From Nonomuraea montanisoli (GTDB lineage Bacteria > Actinomycetota > Actinomycetes > Streptosporangiales > Streptosporangiaceae), in assembly GCF_013363975.1 (NCBI RefSeq), contig NZ_JABWGN010000005.1, positions 1-64,000 of the forward strand: DNA of 64,000 bases. The letters run 5' to 3'. Shown here in pieces: positions 1 to 9,046 of this stretch. The translations under genes and the position numbers were made by a program. Positions within the stretch are counted from its first letter, which is position 1. Every line of letters begins with the position of its first letter. Under the pieces are notes generated by a model. The model had not been told where the DNA came from and ran no database searches. It worked only from the letters and a program-made list of their open reading frames with translations.

Positions 1-174
1 CTCCATTAAAGGTCTGATACCCAACTAAAAAGGAATCCGTCACCGGCTTTCGCCGATATGACGGGGTCATGCATTGTTCATGCACTGGCTTTTAACACAC
101 TGTTGAGTTCTCAAGAAACGGACGCGTTCTCCCCGGTCCTACGAGAGGCGCTTTTCGTTTCGTTCGTTCGTTGT
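1..174 (-). other. 16S rRNA leader of an rRNA operon, 16S gene at left edge
   Basis: Read on the minus strand, positions 117-96 give the TTGAGAACTCAACAGTGTG box found in actinobacterial 16S leaders. A CGGC-GAAA-GCCG hairpin lies at 55-44, and the last bases (10-1) read TTTAATGGAG. In known actinobacterial rRNA operons that string runs straight into AGTTTGATCCTGG of 16S. By alignment with E. coli numbering, position 1 would be about nucleotide 9 of mature 16S, so roughly bases 1-9 would be 16S itself. The leader box, hairpin and edge sequence are seen; the 16S gene lies outside the window and is inferred. Confidence 0.8.
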
Positions 175-180
175 GTCTTT

Positions 181-209
181 ATTCTTTCAGCGACCGTATT
201 TTCTGTCAA
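181..209 (-). promoter_or_regulatory. rRNA operon promoter, proximal
   Basis: On the minus strand there is a perfect -35 TTGACA (209-204), a 17-base spacer and a -10-like AAGAAT (186-181), placing the start of transcription near 174, just upstream of the 16S leader box. The surrounding AT-richness contrasts with the GC-rich genes. Confidence 0.65.
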
Positions 210-261
210 ATTCGGCGCTTTCGGAATTCCGACCGCACCCCGTCTCCGGGGCAACCCCTCT

Positions 262-290
262 AACTTACCAGCCCGCAGCCATGCTCCGAA
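262..290 (-). promoter_or_regulatory. rRNA operon promoter, distal (weaker match)
   Basis: On the minus strand TTCGGA (290-285), a 17-base spacer and TAAGTT (267-262) form a second promoter-like pair upstream of the proximal one. Tandem promoters are usual for actinobacterial rRNA operons. The -35 is poor, so this is tentative. Confidence 0.45.
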
Positions 291-462
291 CCGACTCGCC
301 AGAGGGGGGTTGTCGACGATCGACACAGCCCATGCCGAATCCACCGGAGTGGAGAAGAAGGGTTGTGCCGCACCTCGTCGGCTTCACAAGATTAGCAGCG
401 CCCCTGAGTGCTCGGACCGTCTTCGTCGAGCTTCCCGGCCACAGAAGGATTACGGCCGAACA

Positions 463-474
463 TAGACTCCCCAC
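463..474 (+). promoter_or_regulatory. leaderless -10 of the peptidase gene
   Basis: TAGACT at 463-468 is followed by six bases and then the GTG start codon at 475, so the predicted transcript begins at the start codon. No Shine-Dalgarno sequence lies at a usable distance; the AGAAGGA at 443-449 is 25 bases upstream. Confidence 0.5.
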
Positions 475-2592
475 GTGAGCAGCGAAACCCAAGCGACGAC
501 GCCTCCGGTGGCGAAGAAGGTTCCGACCGAGCGCACCCATCACGGCGACACCGTGATCGACGAGTACGCCTGGCTCGCCGACAAGGACGATCCGGACACG
601 GTCGCCTATCTGGAGGCGGAGAACGCCTATCTCAAAGAGCACACCAACCATCTCGGCGATCTCCAGGAGCGGCTGTTCCAGGAGATCAAGGGCCGGGTCC
701 AGGAGACCGACCTGTCGGTGCCGAGCCGCAAGGGCGGCTGGTGGTACTTCTCCCGCACCGAGGAGGGCAAGCAGTACGCCGTCTCGTGCCGCGTGCCGGC
801 GTCGGGCGAGACCCCGCCGGAGATCAAGCCCGGCGAGCGGCTCGACCAGGAGCTGGTCCTGCTCGACGGCAACGAGCTGGCGGGCGACAGCGAGTTCTTC
901 TCCGTCGGCGTGAGTTCCGTCTCGCCCGACGGCACGATGCTCGCCTACTCCACCGACTACAAGGGCGCCGAGCGCTTCACGCTGAGGTTCAAGAGCCTCG
1001 TGACCGGCGAGGTGCTGGCCGACGAGATCGAGGACATCTTCTACGGCGGCGCGTGGTCGTCCGACGGCTCGACGTTCTTCTACACCCGCGTGGACGACGC
1101 GTGGCGGCCGCACCAGGTCTACCGTCACACGCTCGGCACGCGCGACGACGTGCTCGTCTACGAGGAGTCCGACGAGCGCTACTGGGTCGGCGTCTCGCTC
1201 ACCCGCAGCGAGAAGTACCTCGTGCTGGGCGCGGGGAGCAAGATCACCAGCGAGGTGCGCGTCCTGGACGCCGCCGACCCGACCGGCGAGTTCCGGATCG
1301 TCCGTCCCCGGACGGTCGGCGTGGAGTACGGCGTCGAGCACGCGGGCGGCTTCTTCTACGTGCTGCACAACGAGAACGCCGAGAACTTCGAGCTGGCCAC
1401 CGCCCCGCTGGACGACCCCGGCACGTGGACCCCGCTGATCGCGCACCGCGACGACACGCGGCTGCTGGAGATCGACGCGTTCGCGGGCCACGCCGTCGTC
1501 CACTTCCGGCGCGACGGTCTCACCGGCATCCGGGTCCTTCCCTACGGGGAGAGCGGGGACGGCTGGCGGGCGCGGGCCGAGGCCGCGGCCGGGGCCTCCG
1601 CGTACGAGATCGAGTTCCCCGAGCCGCTGTACGACGTGAGCCCCGCGGGCAACCCCGAGTTCACCACCGGGCGGCTCCGGCTCGGCTACACGAGCATGGT
1701 CACCCCGTCGAGCGTCTACGACTACGACCTGACCGCCCGCGAGCTGATCCTGCTGAAGCGGCGCGCGGTGCTGGGCGGCTACGACCCGGACGACTACGAG
1801 CAGTTCCGCGAGTGGGCGACCGCGGAGGACGGCACGCGGGTGCCGATCTCCCTGGTCAAGCGGAAGGACACCGCCACGCCCGCGCCGACTGTCCTGTACG
1901 GCTACGGCAGCTACGAGACCTCCATCGACCCGGGCTTCTCGGTGCCCCGCCTGTCGCTGCTCGACCGCGGCTTCGTCTTCGCCGTGGCCCACGTGCGCGG
2001 CGGCGGCGAGCTGGGCCGGCGCTGGTACGAGGACGGCAAGCTCACGCGCAAGCGCAACACGTTCACCGACTTCGTGGCGGCGGCCCGGCACCTGAAGCAG
2101 GCGGGCTGGAGCGGGCGCGTCGTGGCCCGCGGCGGCTCGGCCGGCGGCCTGCTCATGGGCGCGGCGACCAACCTGGCTCCGGAGGAGTTCGCGGGCGTGG
2201 TGGCCGAGGTGCCGTTCGTCGACGCGCTCAACACGATCCTCGACCCGTCGCTGCCGCTGACGGTCATCGAGTGGGACGAGTGGGGCGACCCGCTGCACGA
2301 CGCCGACGTCTACGCGTACATGAAGAGCTACACGCCGTACGAGAACGTCGACGGCCGGACGTACCCGCCGATCCTGGCCATCACCAGCCTCAACGACACG
2401 CGCGTGCTCTACCACGAGCCCGCGAAGTGGGTCGCCCGGCTGCGGGCCACCGCGGCCGGCGGGCCGTTCCTGCTGAAGACCGAGATGGGCGCGGGTCACG
2501 GCGGCCGGAGCGGGCGTTACGACGCGTGGCGCGAGGAGGCGTTCACGCTCTCCTGGATCATCGAGCGAGGCACCGAGGGGAGCGCCGCGTGA
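475..2592 (+). CDS. S9A prolyl oligopeptidase family peptidase, oligopeptidase B-like
   Basis: A 705-residue cytoplasmic serine peptidase expected to cleave short peptides. Residues 1-400 form the beta-propeller that restricts substrate size; the C-terminal third is the alpha/beta hydrolase. The triad can be placed: Ser555 in RGGSAGGLLMGA, Asp641 in SLNDTRV and His675 in GAGHGGRSGR. Length and the RGGSAGG motif fit oligopeptidase B (PtrB), which cuts after Arg/Lys, more than Pro-specific enzymes; the specificity is inferred. There is no signal peptide. The GTG start is chosen because a TANNNT -10 lies six bases upstream. The stop overlaps the next gene by GTGA, so the two are probably co-transcribed and translationally coupled. 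Divergent from the rRNA operon. Confidence 0.9.
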   Translation: MSSETQATTPPVAKKVPTERTHHGDTVIDEYAWLADKDDPDTVAYLEAENAYLKEHTNHLGDLQERLFQEIKGRVQETDLSVPSRKGGWWYFSRTEEGKQYAVSCRVPASGETPPEIKPGERLDQELVLLDGNELAGDSEFFSVGVSSVSPDGTMLAYSTDYKGAERFTLRFKSLVTGEVLADEIEDIFYGGAWSSDGSTFFYTRVDDAWRPHQVYRHTLGTRDDVLVYEESDERYWVGVSLTRSEKYLVLGAGSKITSEVRVLDAADPTGEFRIVRPRTVGVEYGVEHAGGFFYVLHNENAENFELATAPLDDPGTWTPLIAHRDDTRLLEIDAFAGHAVVHFRRDGLTGIRVLPYGESGDGWRARAEAAAGASAYEIEFPEPLYDVSPAGNPEFTTGRLRLGYTSMVTPSSVYDYDLTARELILLKRRAVLGGYDPDDYEQFREWATAEDGTRVPISLVKRKDTATPAPTVLYGYGSYETSIDPGFSVPRLSLLDRGFVFAVAHVRGGGELGRRWYEDGKLTRKRNTFTDFVAAARHLKQAGWSGRVVARGGSAGGLLMGAATNLAPEEFAGVVAEVPFVDALNTILDPSLPLTVIEWDEWGDPLHDADVYAYMKSYTPYENVDGRTYPPILAITSLNDTRVLYHEPAKWVARLRATAAGGPFLLKTEMGAGHGGRSGRYDAWREEAFTLSWIIERGTEGSAA

Positions 2593-3590
2593 CGTACACG
2601 GCGGACGCGGGCCGCTACGAGCGGCAGCCGTACAACCGGAGCGGCCGGAGCGGGCTGCGGCTGCCGGCCGTCTCGCTGGGCCTGTGGCACAACTTCGGCG
2701 ACGACCGGCCGATCGCGACGTCGCGGGAGATCCTGCGGCGCGCGTTCGACCTCGGGGTGACGCACTTCGACCTGGCCAACAACTACGGCGTGCCGTACGG
2801 CTCGGCGGAGCGCACCTTCGGCCGCATCCTGCGCGAGGACTTCGCCCCGTACCGGGACGAGCTGGTCATCTCCACGAAGGCGGGCTACGACATGTGGCCC
2901 GGCCCGTACGGCGAGTGGGGGTCGCGCAAGTACGTGCTGGCCAGCCTCGACCAGTCGCTGCAGCGGATGGGCCTGGAGTACGTCGACATCTTCTACAGCC
3001 ACCGTCCCGACCCGGACACGCCGCTGGAGGAGACGATGGGCGCGCTGGACCGGGCGGTGCGCTCGGGCAAGGCGTTGTACGCGGGCGTCTCCAACTACTC
3101 GGCCGAGCAGACGGCCCAGGCCGCGCGGATCATGCGGGAGCTGGGGACGCCGCTGCTCATCCACCAGCCGTCGTACTCGATGATCAACCGGTGGATCGAG
3201 GAGGGCGGCCTGCTCGACACGCTGGAGGAGTCGGGCATGGGCTGCATCGTCTACTCGCCGCTGGCGCAGGGGCTGCTGACCGACCGCTACCTGCAGGGGG
3301 TGCCGGCCGGGTCGCGGGCGGCGACGAGCAGGTTCCTGAGCGCCGACGACATCGACACCAAGCTGGCGGGCGAGCTCAACGAGGTCGCGCGGGGCCGCGG
3401 TCAGACGCTGGCGCAGATGGCGCTGCTGTGGACGCTGCGCGACCCGCGGGTGACGAGCGTGCTCATCGGCGCGAGCAGCGTGCGGCAGCTGGAGGACAAC
3501 GTGGCGTGCGTGGACGGCCCGGCCTTCACCGAGGACGAGCTGCGCGAGATCGACCGCATCACAGAGCCTCGTCGCGCTGGAGATGGGTGA
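2589..3590 (+). CDS. aldo/keto reductase, YghZ/potassium-channel-beta-like
   Basis: A 333-residue NADPH-dependent TIM-barrel reductase. The four catalytic residues are visible: Asp61 and Tyr66 (FDLANNYG), Lys97 (STKAGYD) and His138 (YSHRPD). The GPYGEWGSRKY segment and the length (E. coli YghZ is about 346 residues) place it near L-glyceraldehyde-3-phosphate reductases; the real substrate is unknown. The GTG start overlaps the stop of the peptidase gene in GTGA, showing an operon. Its 3' end overlaps the convergent membrane-protein gene by 32 bases. Confidence 0.88.
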   Translation: MTYTADAGRYERQPYNRSGRSGLRLPAVSLGLWHNFGDDRPIATSREILRRAFDLGVTHFDLANNYGVPYGSAERTFGRILREDFAPYRDELVISTKAGYDMWPGPYGEWGSRKYVLASLDQSLQRMGLEYVDIFYSHRPDPDTPLEETMGALDRAVRSGKALYAGVSNYSAEQTAQAARIMRELGTPLLIHQPSYSMINRWIEEGGLLDTLEESGMGCIVYSPLAQGLLTDRYLQGVPAGSRAATSRFLSADDIDTKLAGELNEVARGRGQTLAQMALLWTLRDPRVTSVLIGASSVRQLEDNVACVDGPAFTEDELREIDRITEPRRAGDG

Positions 3591-5994
3591 ACGCGGCCCA
3601 GCCGGGCAGCACCGGCAGCCAGAACGTGAGCAGCCGGTAGAGCAGCACGGCCGAGGTGGCCAGCGGCGCGTCCAGGCCGGCGACGGTCAGGCCGAGCGTG
3701 AGCGAGGCCTCGACCGCGCCGAGCCCGCCCGGCGTGGGCGCGGCCGAGCCTATGGCGTTGGCGGTGAGGTAGACGACGGCGACGGTGGTGAAGCTGAGCG
3801 AGCCACCGAACGCCGCCACGCACGCGTCGAGGCAGGCCACGAAGGCCAGAGTGATCATGAGGGTGCCGGAGCACGCCTCGATCATCTTGCTGGGCGACTG
3901 GAGCACGTCGAGCAGCCGCGGCAGCACGTTGGAGAACAGCCGCCGCATGCGCGCGGTGACGAGCCGGCGCAGTTGCGGCACGCCGAGGAGCACCACGGCC
4001 AGCACGGCGACGGCGAGCATCGCCACGACCAGCCCGCGGGACGGGGTGAAGGACGTGGCGGTGTTCGACCCGGTGATGTAGGCGAACAGCAGCAGCAGCC
4101 CGATGTGGAAGATCAGCATGACGAGCTGCGAGGCGCCCACGCTGGCCATCGCCGACGCGGGTGAGATGCCGCGCTTCTGCAGGTAGCGGGTGTTGATGGC
4201 GATGCCGCCCACAGCGGCCGGCGCGACCAGCTTGACGAACGACGACGCGAACTGCACGAGCACGGTGCGCCAGAGGGGCAGGTGCTCGGGCACGAACCCG
4301 CGCAGCATGAGCGCGGCGGCCACGAAGCTGACGAACGAGGCGACGAGCGCGGCGCCGGACCACGCCCAGTTGGCCGTGGTGACGACCTGGACGAGGTTGA
4401 CCCGGCTGAGCTGCGACAGCAGGAAGTACGCGGCCAGGGCGCTGGCGATGATGGTGACGAGGGTGCGCGGCCGGAAGCGCTCCAGCCGGATCTCCTCGAC
4501 CTTGCTCTGCGGCTTGAGCGCGACGATCTGCTCGCGCAGGTTGCCGAGCAGGGCCTTGTCCTTGGCCAGGGCCGCGCGGGTCTCGCGGGTGAGCGCGATG
4601 CGCTGGAGCAGCGGCAGGGCGGCGGCGAGCGCGTCGGGCCCCATGACGGCGGCGGCGGAGCGGACGGAGCGCTCGGGCCCGACGCGCAGCGCGAGGTAGG
4701 TCAGGAGCTGGGCGACGTCGAGCCGGAGCAGCAGGTCGCCGGCCGCGATCTCGCCGCTGCGCGCGTCGGTCAGCACGACGCGGCCGGCGGGATCGAGGTG
4801 GATGCCGTCGCCGGTGAGCCGCCGGTGGGCGAGCCGCTGGATCTGCAGCAGCTCGATCTGCTCCCAGATCTGGGCGAGCACGTTGTCGTCGATCTCGGAG
4901 TCGGGCACCTCGTCGAGGGGCCGGGTGTCGAGGTGCTCGTAGGCGAGCAGCGCGGCCTCGGTGCCGATCTCGCTGGTGCCGAGGAGGCGGGGCGTGCTGG
5001 CGCCGGCGGCCTGGGCGGCGTAGGCCATGAGCGCCTCGCGTTCCAGCTCGGCGCGGAGCGAGCGGATCGCGCGGCGGCGGGTCTCGGAGTTGAGCCGGAT
5101 GCGCCGCCACAGCCGGTACGGCAGGCCGGCCACCTGGCGGTCGCGGTCGAGGACGGTGACGTCGAGGCTGCTGCCGTCCTTGAGGCCGATGGCGTAGCGG
5201 CGGCTGCCCTGGTGGTCGTCGTCGATGCGGCGGGCCGAGACGGGCGTGAAGGACAGCTTGCGCAGGGCGGCGACGACGGCGTTGCCGGGGGGCCGGGTGT
5301 TGGGGCTGCCGACGCCGTACAGGGTGCCGTAGCCGATGGCCATGCCGAGCAGGACGGTGGTGACGCCGCCGACGAGCGTGATCTGGTAGCCGGTGAAGAA
5401 GGCGAGGGCGTACAGCCCGATGACGGTCCACATGAGGGCGCGCCAGGTGGGGCGGCGGGAGATGCGGACCGCCGTGGAGTAGGCGATGACCGAGGTGAGC
5501 AGCGTGTTGAGCGGCTCGATGTCGCGGTTGCCGGTCAGCAGCAGGCGCAGGTCGACGGGTCCGGCGGTGACGATCCAGCTCCCGAGCAGGAACGAGATGA
5601 CCATGCCGAGGATGGCGGCGACCAGGCCCTCGGCGACGCGCAGGCCGTCGCGGTGGAAGACGCGCTCGACGGCGAAGGCGACGGGCACGACGAGCAGCGC
5701 GGCGCCGCCCAGGAACGTCGCGACCCGGCTGAGCAGCTCGGGCAGCCGGGTGGCGCCCTCGGTGACGTCCTTCTCCAGGCCGTTCAGGGTCTGCTTGGCG
5801 ACGAGCGCGATCAGCAGCACCGCGACCATGGCGGCGAGCGTGGCGCCGAAGCGCAGCAGGTCGGAGGGTCTGCGCAGGCGTTGCGGGAGGAGCGGCTCGA
5901 CCACGTAGACGTCGTGGTCCGGGCGCGCCTCAGTCACGGCGGGATCCCCTTCCGTGAGGTCCCCCGTGTCGTCACGTTCCCTGATGTCGGCCAC
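3559..5994 (-). CDS. flippase-like (LPG synthase TM / UPF0104) membrane protein with a kinase-like middle domain
   Basis: An 811-residue protein in three parts. Residues about 45-240 have several hydrophobic helices. The middle (about 260-500) resembles an ABC1/RIO or aminoglycoside-type kinase fold with fragments such as LAYEHLDTRPL, GIHLDPAGRVVLTD and DLLLRLDVAQLL. The C-terminal part (about 510-800) is a multi-helix LPG-synthase-TM/YbhN flippase domain with VAPAAVGGIAINTRYLQKRG and TPGGLGAVEASLTLGL. Similar fusions occur in actinobacteria and may handle lipid-linked substrates; this is inference. The kinase HxDxxxxN pattern is only partly kept (HLDPAG), so activity is doubtful. GTG start; a CAGAAT -10-like string lies eight bases upstream. 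Confidence 0.75.
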   Translation of the reverse strand: MADIRERDDTGDLTEGDPAVTEARPDHDVYVVEPLLPQRLRRPSDLLRFGATLAAMVAVLLIALVAKQTLNGLEKDVTEGATRLPELLSRVATFLGGAALLVVPVAFAVERVFHRDGLRVAEGLVAAILGMVISFLLGSWIVTAGPVDLRLLLTGNRDIEPLNTLLTSVIAYSTAVRISRRPTWRALMWTVIGLYALAFFTGYQITLVGGVTTVLLGMAIGYGTLYGVGSPNTRPPGNAVVAALRKLSFTPVSARRIDDDHQGSRRYAIGLKDGSSLDVTVLDRDRQVAGLPYRLWRRIRLNSETRRRAIRSLRAELEREALMAYAAQAAGASTPRLLGTSEIGTEAALLAYEHLDTRPLDEVPDSEIDDNVLAQIWEQIELLQIQRLAHRRLTGDGIHLDPAGRVVLTDARSGEIAAGDLLLRLDVAQLLTYLALRVGPERSVRSAAAVMGPDALAAALPLLQRIALTRETRAALAKDKALLGNLREQIVALKPQSKVEEIRLERFRPRTLVTIIASALAAYFLLSQLSRVNLVQVVTTANWAWSGAALVASFVSFVAAALMLRGFVPEHLPLWRTVLVQFASSFVKLVAPAAVGGIAINTRYLQKRGISPASAMASVGASQLVMLIFHIGLLLLFAYITGSNTATSFTPSRGLVVAMLAVAVLAVVLLGVPQLRRLVTARMRRLFSNVLPRLLDVLQSPSKMIEACSGTLMITLAFVACLDACVAAFGGSLSFTTVAVVYLTANAIGSAAPTPGGLGAVEASLTLGLTVAGLDAPLATSAVLLYRLLTFWLPVLPGWAAFTHLQRDEAL

Positions 5995-6176
5995 CGACAG
6001 CGATTCTGCACCTTCCCGGCCGGACCGTACGATCTTTGGCCGTTAGTGTCCCTAATCGTCACCTCGGTCATCGAACCAGGGGTGACGGGTGGTCTCCCTT
6101 CGATTTCTACCGCCGCGAGCACCGTGGCGCGTCACGGGGTCCCCCGGTGCGCTCGGAGGAAGGGATGCTGCCCGCA

Positions 6177-6188
6177 TAAGCTGACCAC
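6177..6188 (+). promoter_or_regulatory. leaderless -10 of the molybdopterin oxidoreductase
   Basis: TAAGCT (6177-6182) sits six bases before the ATG at 6189. A GGAAGGGA at 6156-6163 is too far upstream to act as a ribosome-binding site, so transcription probably begins at the start codon. Confidence 0.45.
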
Positions 6189-8228
6189 ATGTCGGGCGAA
6201 TTGCGAGTTCTGGGGGCGTGTCCGCTGGACTGCCCGGACGGCTGCTCCTGGGTGGTCACCGTCGAGGACGGCGAGGCCGTGAAGCTGCGCGGCAACCCTG
6301 ACCATCCCTACACCCGAGGCGCCCTCTGCGTGAAGGTGAATCGTTACCTGGAGCACGCCCGGGCGGAGGACCGCATCCTGTATCCGATGCGCCGCACCGG
6401 CCCCAAGGGGTCGGGGCGGTTCGAGCGGATCTCGTGGGACGAGGCCCTGGACGAGATCTCGGCCCGGCTGCGCGGGATCGTCGAGGAGCACGGGGGCGAG
6501 GCGATCTGGCCGTACCAGGGCACCGGCTCGCTCGGCTACCTCCAGGGGTGCGAGGGCGCGGCCGGGCGGCGGTTCTGGAACGTTCTGGGCGCCTCCAAGC
6601 ACTGGCTGAACATCTGCTCCAGCGCGGGCAACTCCGGCCTGACCCTGGCCAACGGCACCCCGGGCGGCATGGACACCGAGGACTTCGCGCTGTCCCGGCT
6701 GATCCTGCTGTGGGGGACGAACCCGCTGACCAGCGGCCACCACCTGTGGAAGTTCGTGCAGGAGGCGCGGGCGAACGGCGCGTACGTGGTCGCGATCGAC
6801 CCGATCCGCACGAGGACGGCCGACCAGGCGGACGAGCACCTGGCCATCCGGCCGGGCACGGACGCCGCGCTCGCGCTCGGCCTGCTCAACGTGGTGCTGG
6901 CCGAAGGGGCGCAGGACGAGGAGTACCTGGCCGAGCACACGGAGGGCTGGGAGACGTTCCGCGAGGAGATCCTGGCCCACCCGGTCGAGCGGGTGGCCGA
7001 GATCACCGGCATCCCCGCCGGGGCCGTCCACAGCCTGGGGATGAGGCTCGCGCGCACGAGGCCGACCGCCATCCGCGCCACGATGGGCATCCAGCGGCAC
7101 GAGGGCGGCGGCACGGCGGTGCGGACGATCAACGCGATCGCCGCCGTCACCGGCGACTGGCGCCACCCGGGCGGCGGCGTGGCCTACTCCACCAGCGGCC
7201 ACGTGCACCTGAACATCGACCCGCGGGACGACCTGCTCGCCCGGCCGGTGCGCACGCTGACGATGACGCGCCTGGGCTCGGAGCTGGCCCCGGAGCGGGA
7301 CTCGGTCAAGTGCCTGTGGGTGTACGGCGCGAACCCGCTCGGCTCCACCTCCGACACCGGGGCGATCAGGCGCGGGCTGGCCCGCGAGGACCTGTTCACG
7401 GTGGTCATGGAGCACTTCCCGACCGACACGGTGGACTACGCCGACATCGTGCTGCCCGCGACCATGCAGATCGAGCACGCCGACCTGCACGCCGGCTACG
7501 GGCACATGTACCTGCAGTGGAACGAGCCCGCGGTGGAGCCGCCCGGCGAGTGCCTGTCCACGACGGAGACGTTCCGCCGGCTGGCCCGGCACATGGGGAT
7601 GACCGAGCCGTCGCTGTACGACTCGGACCTGGAGCTGGCCGAGCAACTGCTCGCGAGCGACCACCCGTCGATGGAGGGCGTCACGCTGGACCGGCTACGC
7701 AAGGAGGGCTGGGTGCGGATGAACTACCCCAAGCCGTTCACGCCGTTCGCCGAGGGCTTCCCGAGGAGGTCGGGCCGGACGCGCTTCCCGTCGCGGGGCA
7801 AGGCGTACGTGCCGTCGCTGTCGGCGAGGGAGGCGGGCCGCGGGCCGTACCCGCTGACCCTGATCACGCCCGCGGCGCACATGTTCCTCAACACGACGTT
7901 CGCCAACAACCCCGAGCTGCGGCGCCGCGCCAAGGACCCGGTGGTGCTGGTCAACCCGGCCGACGCGACCGCGCGGGGGCTGGAGAGCGGACGGCTCGCG
8001 CGGGTGCACAACGACGGCGGCGAGTTCCTGGCCGTGGTGGAGGTGAGCGACCGGGTGGCGCGGGGCGTGGTGGCCTCGCCGAAGGGACACTGGCCGAAGC
8101 ACGTGCCGGGCGGCGCCAACCCGAACGCGGTGGTCCGTGAGGCCGACGCCGATCTCGGCCGGGGCGCGGTCTACCACGACAACCTGGTCGAGGTCACCCC
8201 TTGCCCGGCTGACGGTGCCGGTTCATGA
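6189..8228 (+). CDS. molybdopterin-dependent oxidoreductase
   Basis: A 679-residue member of the DMSO reductase/formate dehydrogenase superfamily. An N-terminal [4Fe-4S] site is formed by Cys11, Cys15, Cys19 and Cys47 (CPLDCPDGC ... GALCVK). Mo-bisMGD binding segments follow (LLWGTNPLTSGHHLW, DPIRTRTADQADEH, GANPLGSTSD), and the C-terminal MGD-binding domain is about 560-679. No twin-arginine signal is present, so it is predicted to be cytoplasmic. The substrate cannot be read from sequence; the class includes formate, thiosulfate and biotin sulfoxide enzymes. No maturation or redox partner gene is adjacent. The 3' end overlaps the convergent lipoprotein gene by 35 bases. Confidence 0.85.
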   Translation: MSGELRVLGACPLDCPDGCSWVVTVEDGEAVKLRGNPDHPYTRGALCVKVNRYLEHARAEDRILYPMRRTGPKGSGRFERISWDEALDEISARLRGIVEEHGGEAIWPYQGTGSLGYLQGCEGAAGRRFWNVLGASKHWLNICSSAGNSGLTLANGTPGGMDTEDFALSRLILLWGTNPLTSGHHLWKFVQEARANGAYVVAIDPIRTRTADQADEHLAIRPGTDAALALGLLNVVLAEGAQDEEYLAEHTEGWETFREEILAHPVERVAEITGIPAGAVHSLGMRLARTRPTAIRATMGIQRHEGGGTAVRTINAIAAVTGDWRHPGGGVAYSTSGHVHLNIDPRDDLLARPVRTLTMTRLGSELAPERDSVKCLWVYGANPLGSTSDTGAIRRGLAREDLFTVVMEHFPTDTVDYADIVLPATMQIEHADLHAGYGHMYLQWNEPAVEPPGECLSTTETFRRLARHMGMTEPSLYDSDLELAEQLLASDHPSMEGVTLDRLRKEGWVRMNYPKPFTPFAEGFPRRSGRTRFPSRGKAYVPSLSAREAGRGPYPLTLITPAAHMFLNTTFANNPELRRRAKDPVVLVNPADATARGLESGRLARVHNDGGEFLAVVEVSDRVARGVVASPKGHWPKHVPGGANPNAVVREADADLGRGAVYHDNLVEVTPCPADGAGS

Positions 8229-8979
8229 ACGTGAGGACCCGGTCGAGGACCTGAGGGCCGTAGGAGGCGCCGAACATCGCGGAGGCGTGGGCGCTCTCGC
8301 CCTTGACGACGAGGAGCTCGTCGGCGGCGGCCTTCGTGGCGGCGGCGTGGGCGGCCTGGAGGTCCGCGGCGCCGCCGTAGCCGTCGTTCTCGGTGCCGAT
8401 CTGGAGCAGCGGCGCGGTGATCTTCGCGGCGTCGCCGGGGTCGATCGCGCCCGACAGGGCCACGATCCCGGCGGTCCTGCCGCCCAGCCGGGCCGCCGCG
8501 AGCGGCGCGGTGGTGGCGCCGATGGAGCCGCCGACGAAGAACAGCCGCTTGACGCCCTTCTCCTTGGCCAGCCGCTTGGCCATGGCCACGGCGACGTCCT
8601 CCGGCGGGGTCCTGCTGTCCCTGGCGTACAGCAGGACGCGGTAGCCGGCCGCCACGAGGCGGTCGGAGAGCGGGCGCCAGGTGCAGACGTTGCCGTTGCG
8701 CTCGTACGTGATCACCACGCCGGTCTCGCCCTTGCCCGTGACGACGCCGGGCAGGTCGTCGCCGTAGGTGAAGATCCTTCCGTCGTCCTCGGTGAAGCAG
8801 CCGCTGACGTTCGGGCCGGTGACCACCGGCGACGGCGTCGGGGTCGGGGTCGGGCCGGCCGTCGTCGCGGACGGGGTGGTGGGGGTCGCCGGCGGCGGGG
8901 CGGCGGTGGTGGTGCTCACTGTGCCCCCGCAGGCGGTGAGCACCACCAGGAGTCCCGCCAGGCCGATGGTCGCGCGCAT
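8194..8979 (-). CDS. alpha/beta hydrolase lipoprotein
   Basis: A 261-residue exported lipoprotein. The signal peptide ends in the lipobox LTAC (Cys17), followed by a Thr/Pro/Ala-rich linker to about residue 52. The body looks like a small alpha/beta hydrolase: the elbow GGSIGATTA carries the likely nucleophile Ser, LLQIGTEND holds a candidate acid and GESAHASAMF a candidate His. A dienelactone hydrolase-like or esterase activity is plausible but unproven. ATG start with a GGAGAGGGGA ribosome-binding site. It diverges from a PadR gene across a perfect operator and is therefore probably PadR-controlled. Confidence 0.75.
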   Translation of the reverse strand: MRATIGLAGLLVVLTACGGTVSTTTAAPPPATPTTPSATTAGPTPTPTPSPVVTGPNVSGCFTEDDGRIFTYGDDLPGVVTGKGETGVVITYERNGNVCTWRPLSDRLVAAGYRVLLYARDSRTPPEDVAVAMAKRLAKEKGVKRLFFVGGSIGATTAPLAAARLGGRTAGIVALSGAIDPGDAAKITAPLLQIGTENDGYGGAADLQAAHAAATKAAADELLVVKGESAHASAMFGASYGPQVLDRVLTFMNRHRQPGKG

Positions 8980-8992
8980 GCCGTCCCCTCTC

Positions 8993-9024
8993 CGCAGACT
9001 ATGTCAGAAGTGACATAGTCTGCG
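8993..9024. promoter_or_regulatory. PadR-type operator, perfect 14-bp inverted repeat
   Basis: Arms CGCAGACTATGTCA (8993-9006) and TGACATAGTCTGCG (9011-9024) are perfectly complementary around a four-base centre. The core is ATGT-N8-ACAT (9001-9016), the known PadR-family consensus. It lies between two divergent genes, a lipoprotein hydrolase and a PadR regulator. A TATCCT -10 for the PadR gene follows at 9031-9036, so a bound repressor would block both promoters. Confidence 0.85.
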
Positions 9025-9046
9025 GCAGAATATCCTTGGGCGCACG

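Noticed and set aside
265-2499. Long minus-strand open frame opposite the peptidase gene
   Set aside because: Arg/Ala/Val/Gly-rich shadow product typical of antisense frames in high-GC genes; the plus-strand product has a clear peptidase triad.
408-2588. Upstream part of the open frame that ends as the aldo/keto reductase
   Set aside because: It runs through the peptidase gene in another frame and is Arg-rich; the reductase domain begins only at 2589.
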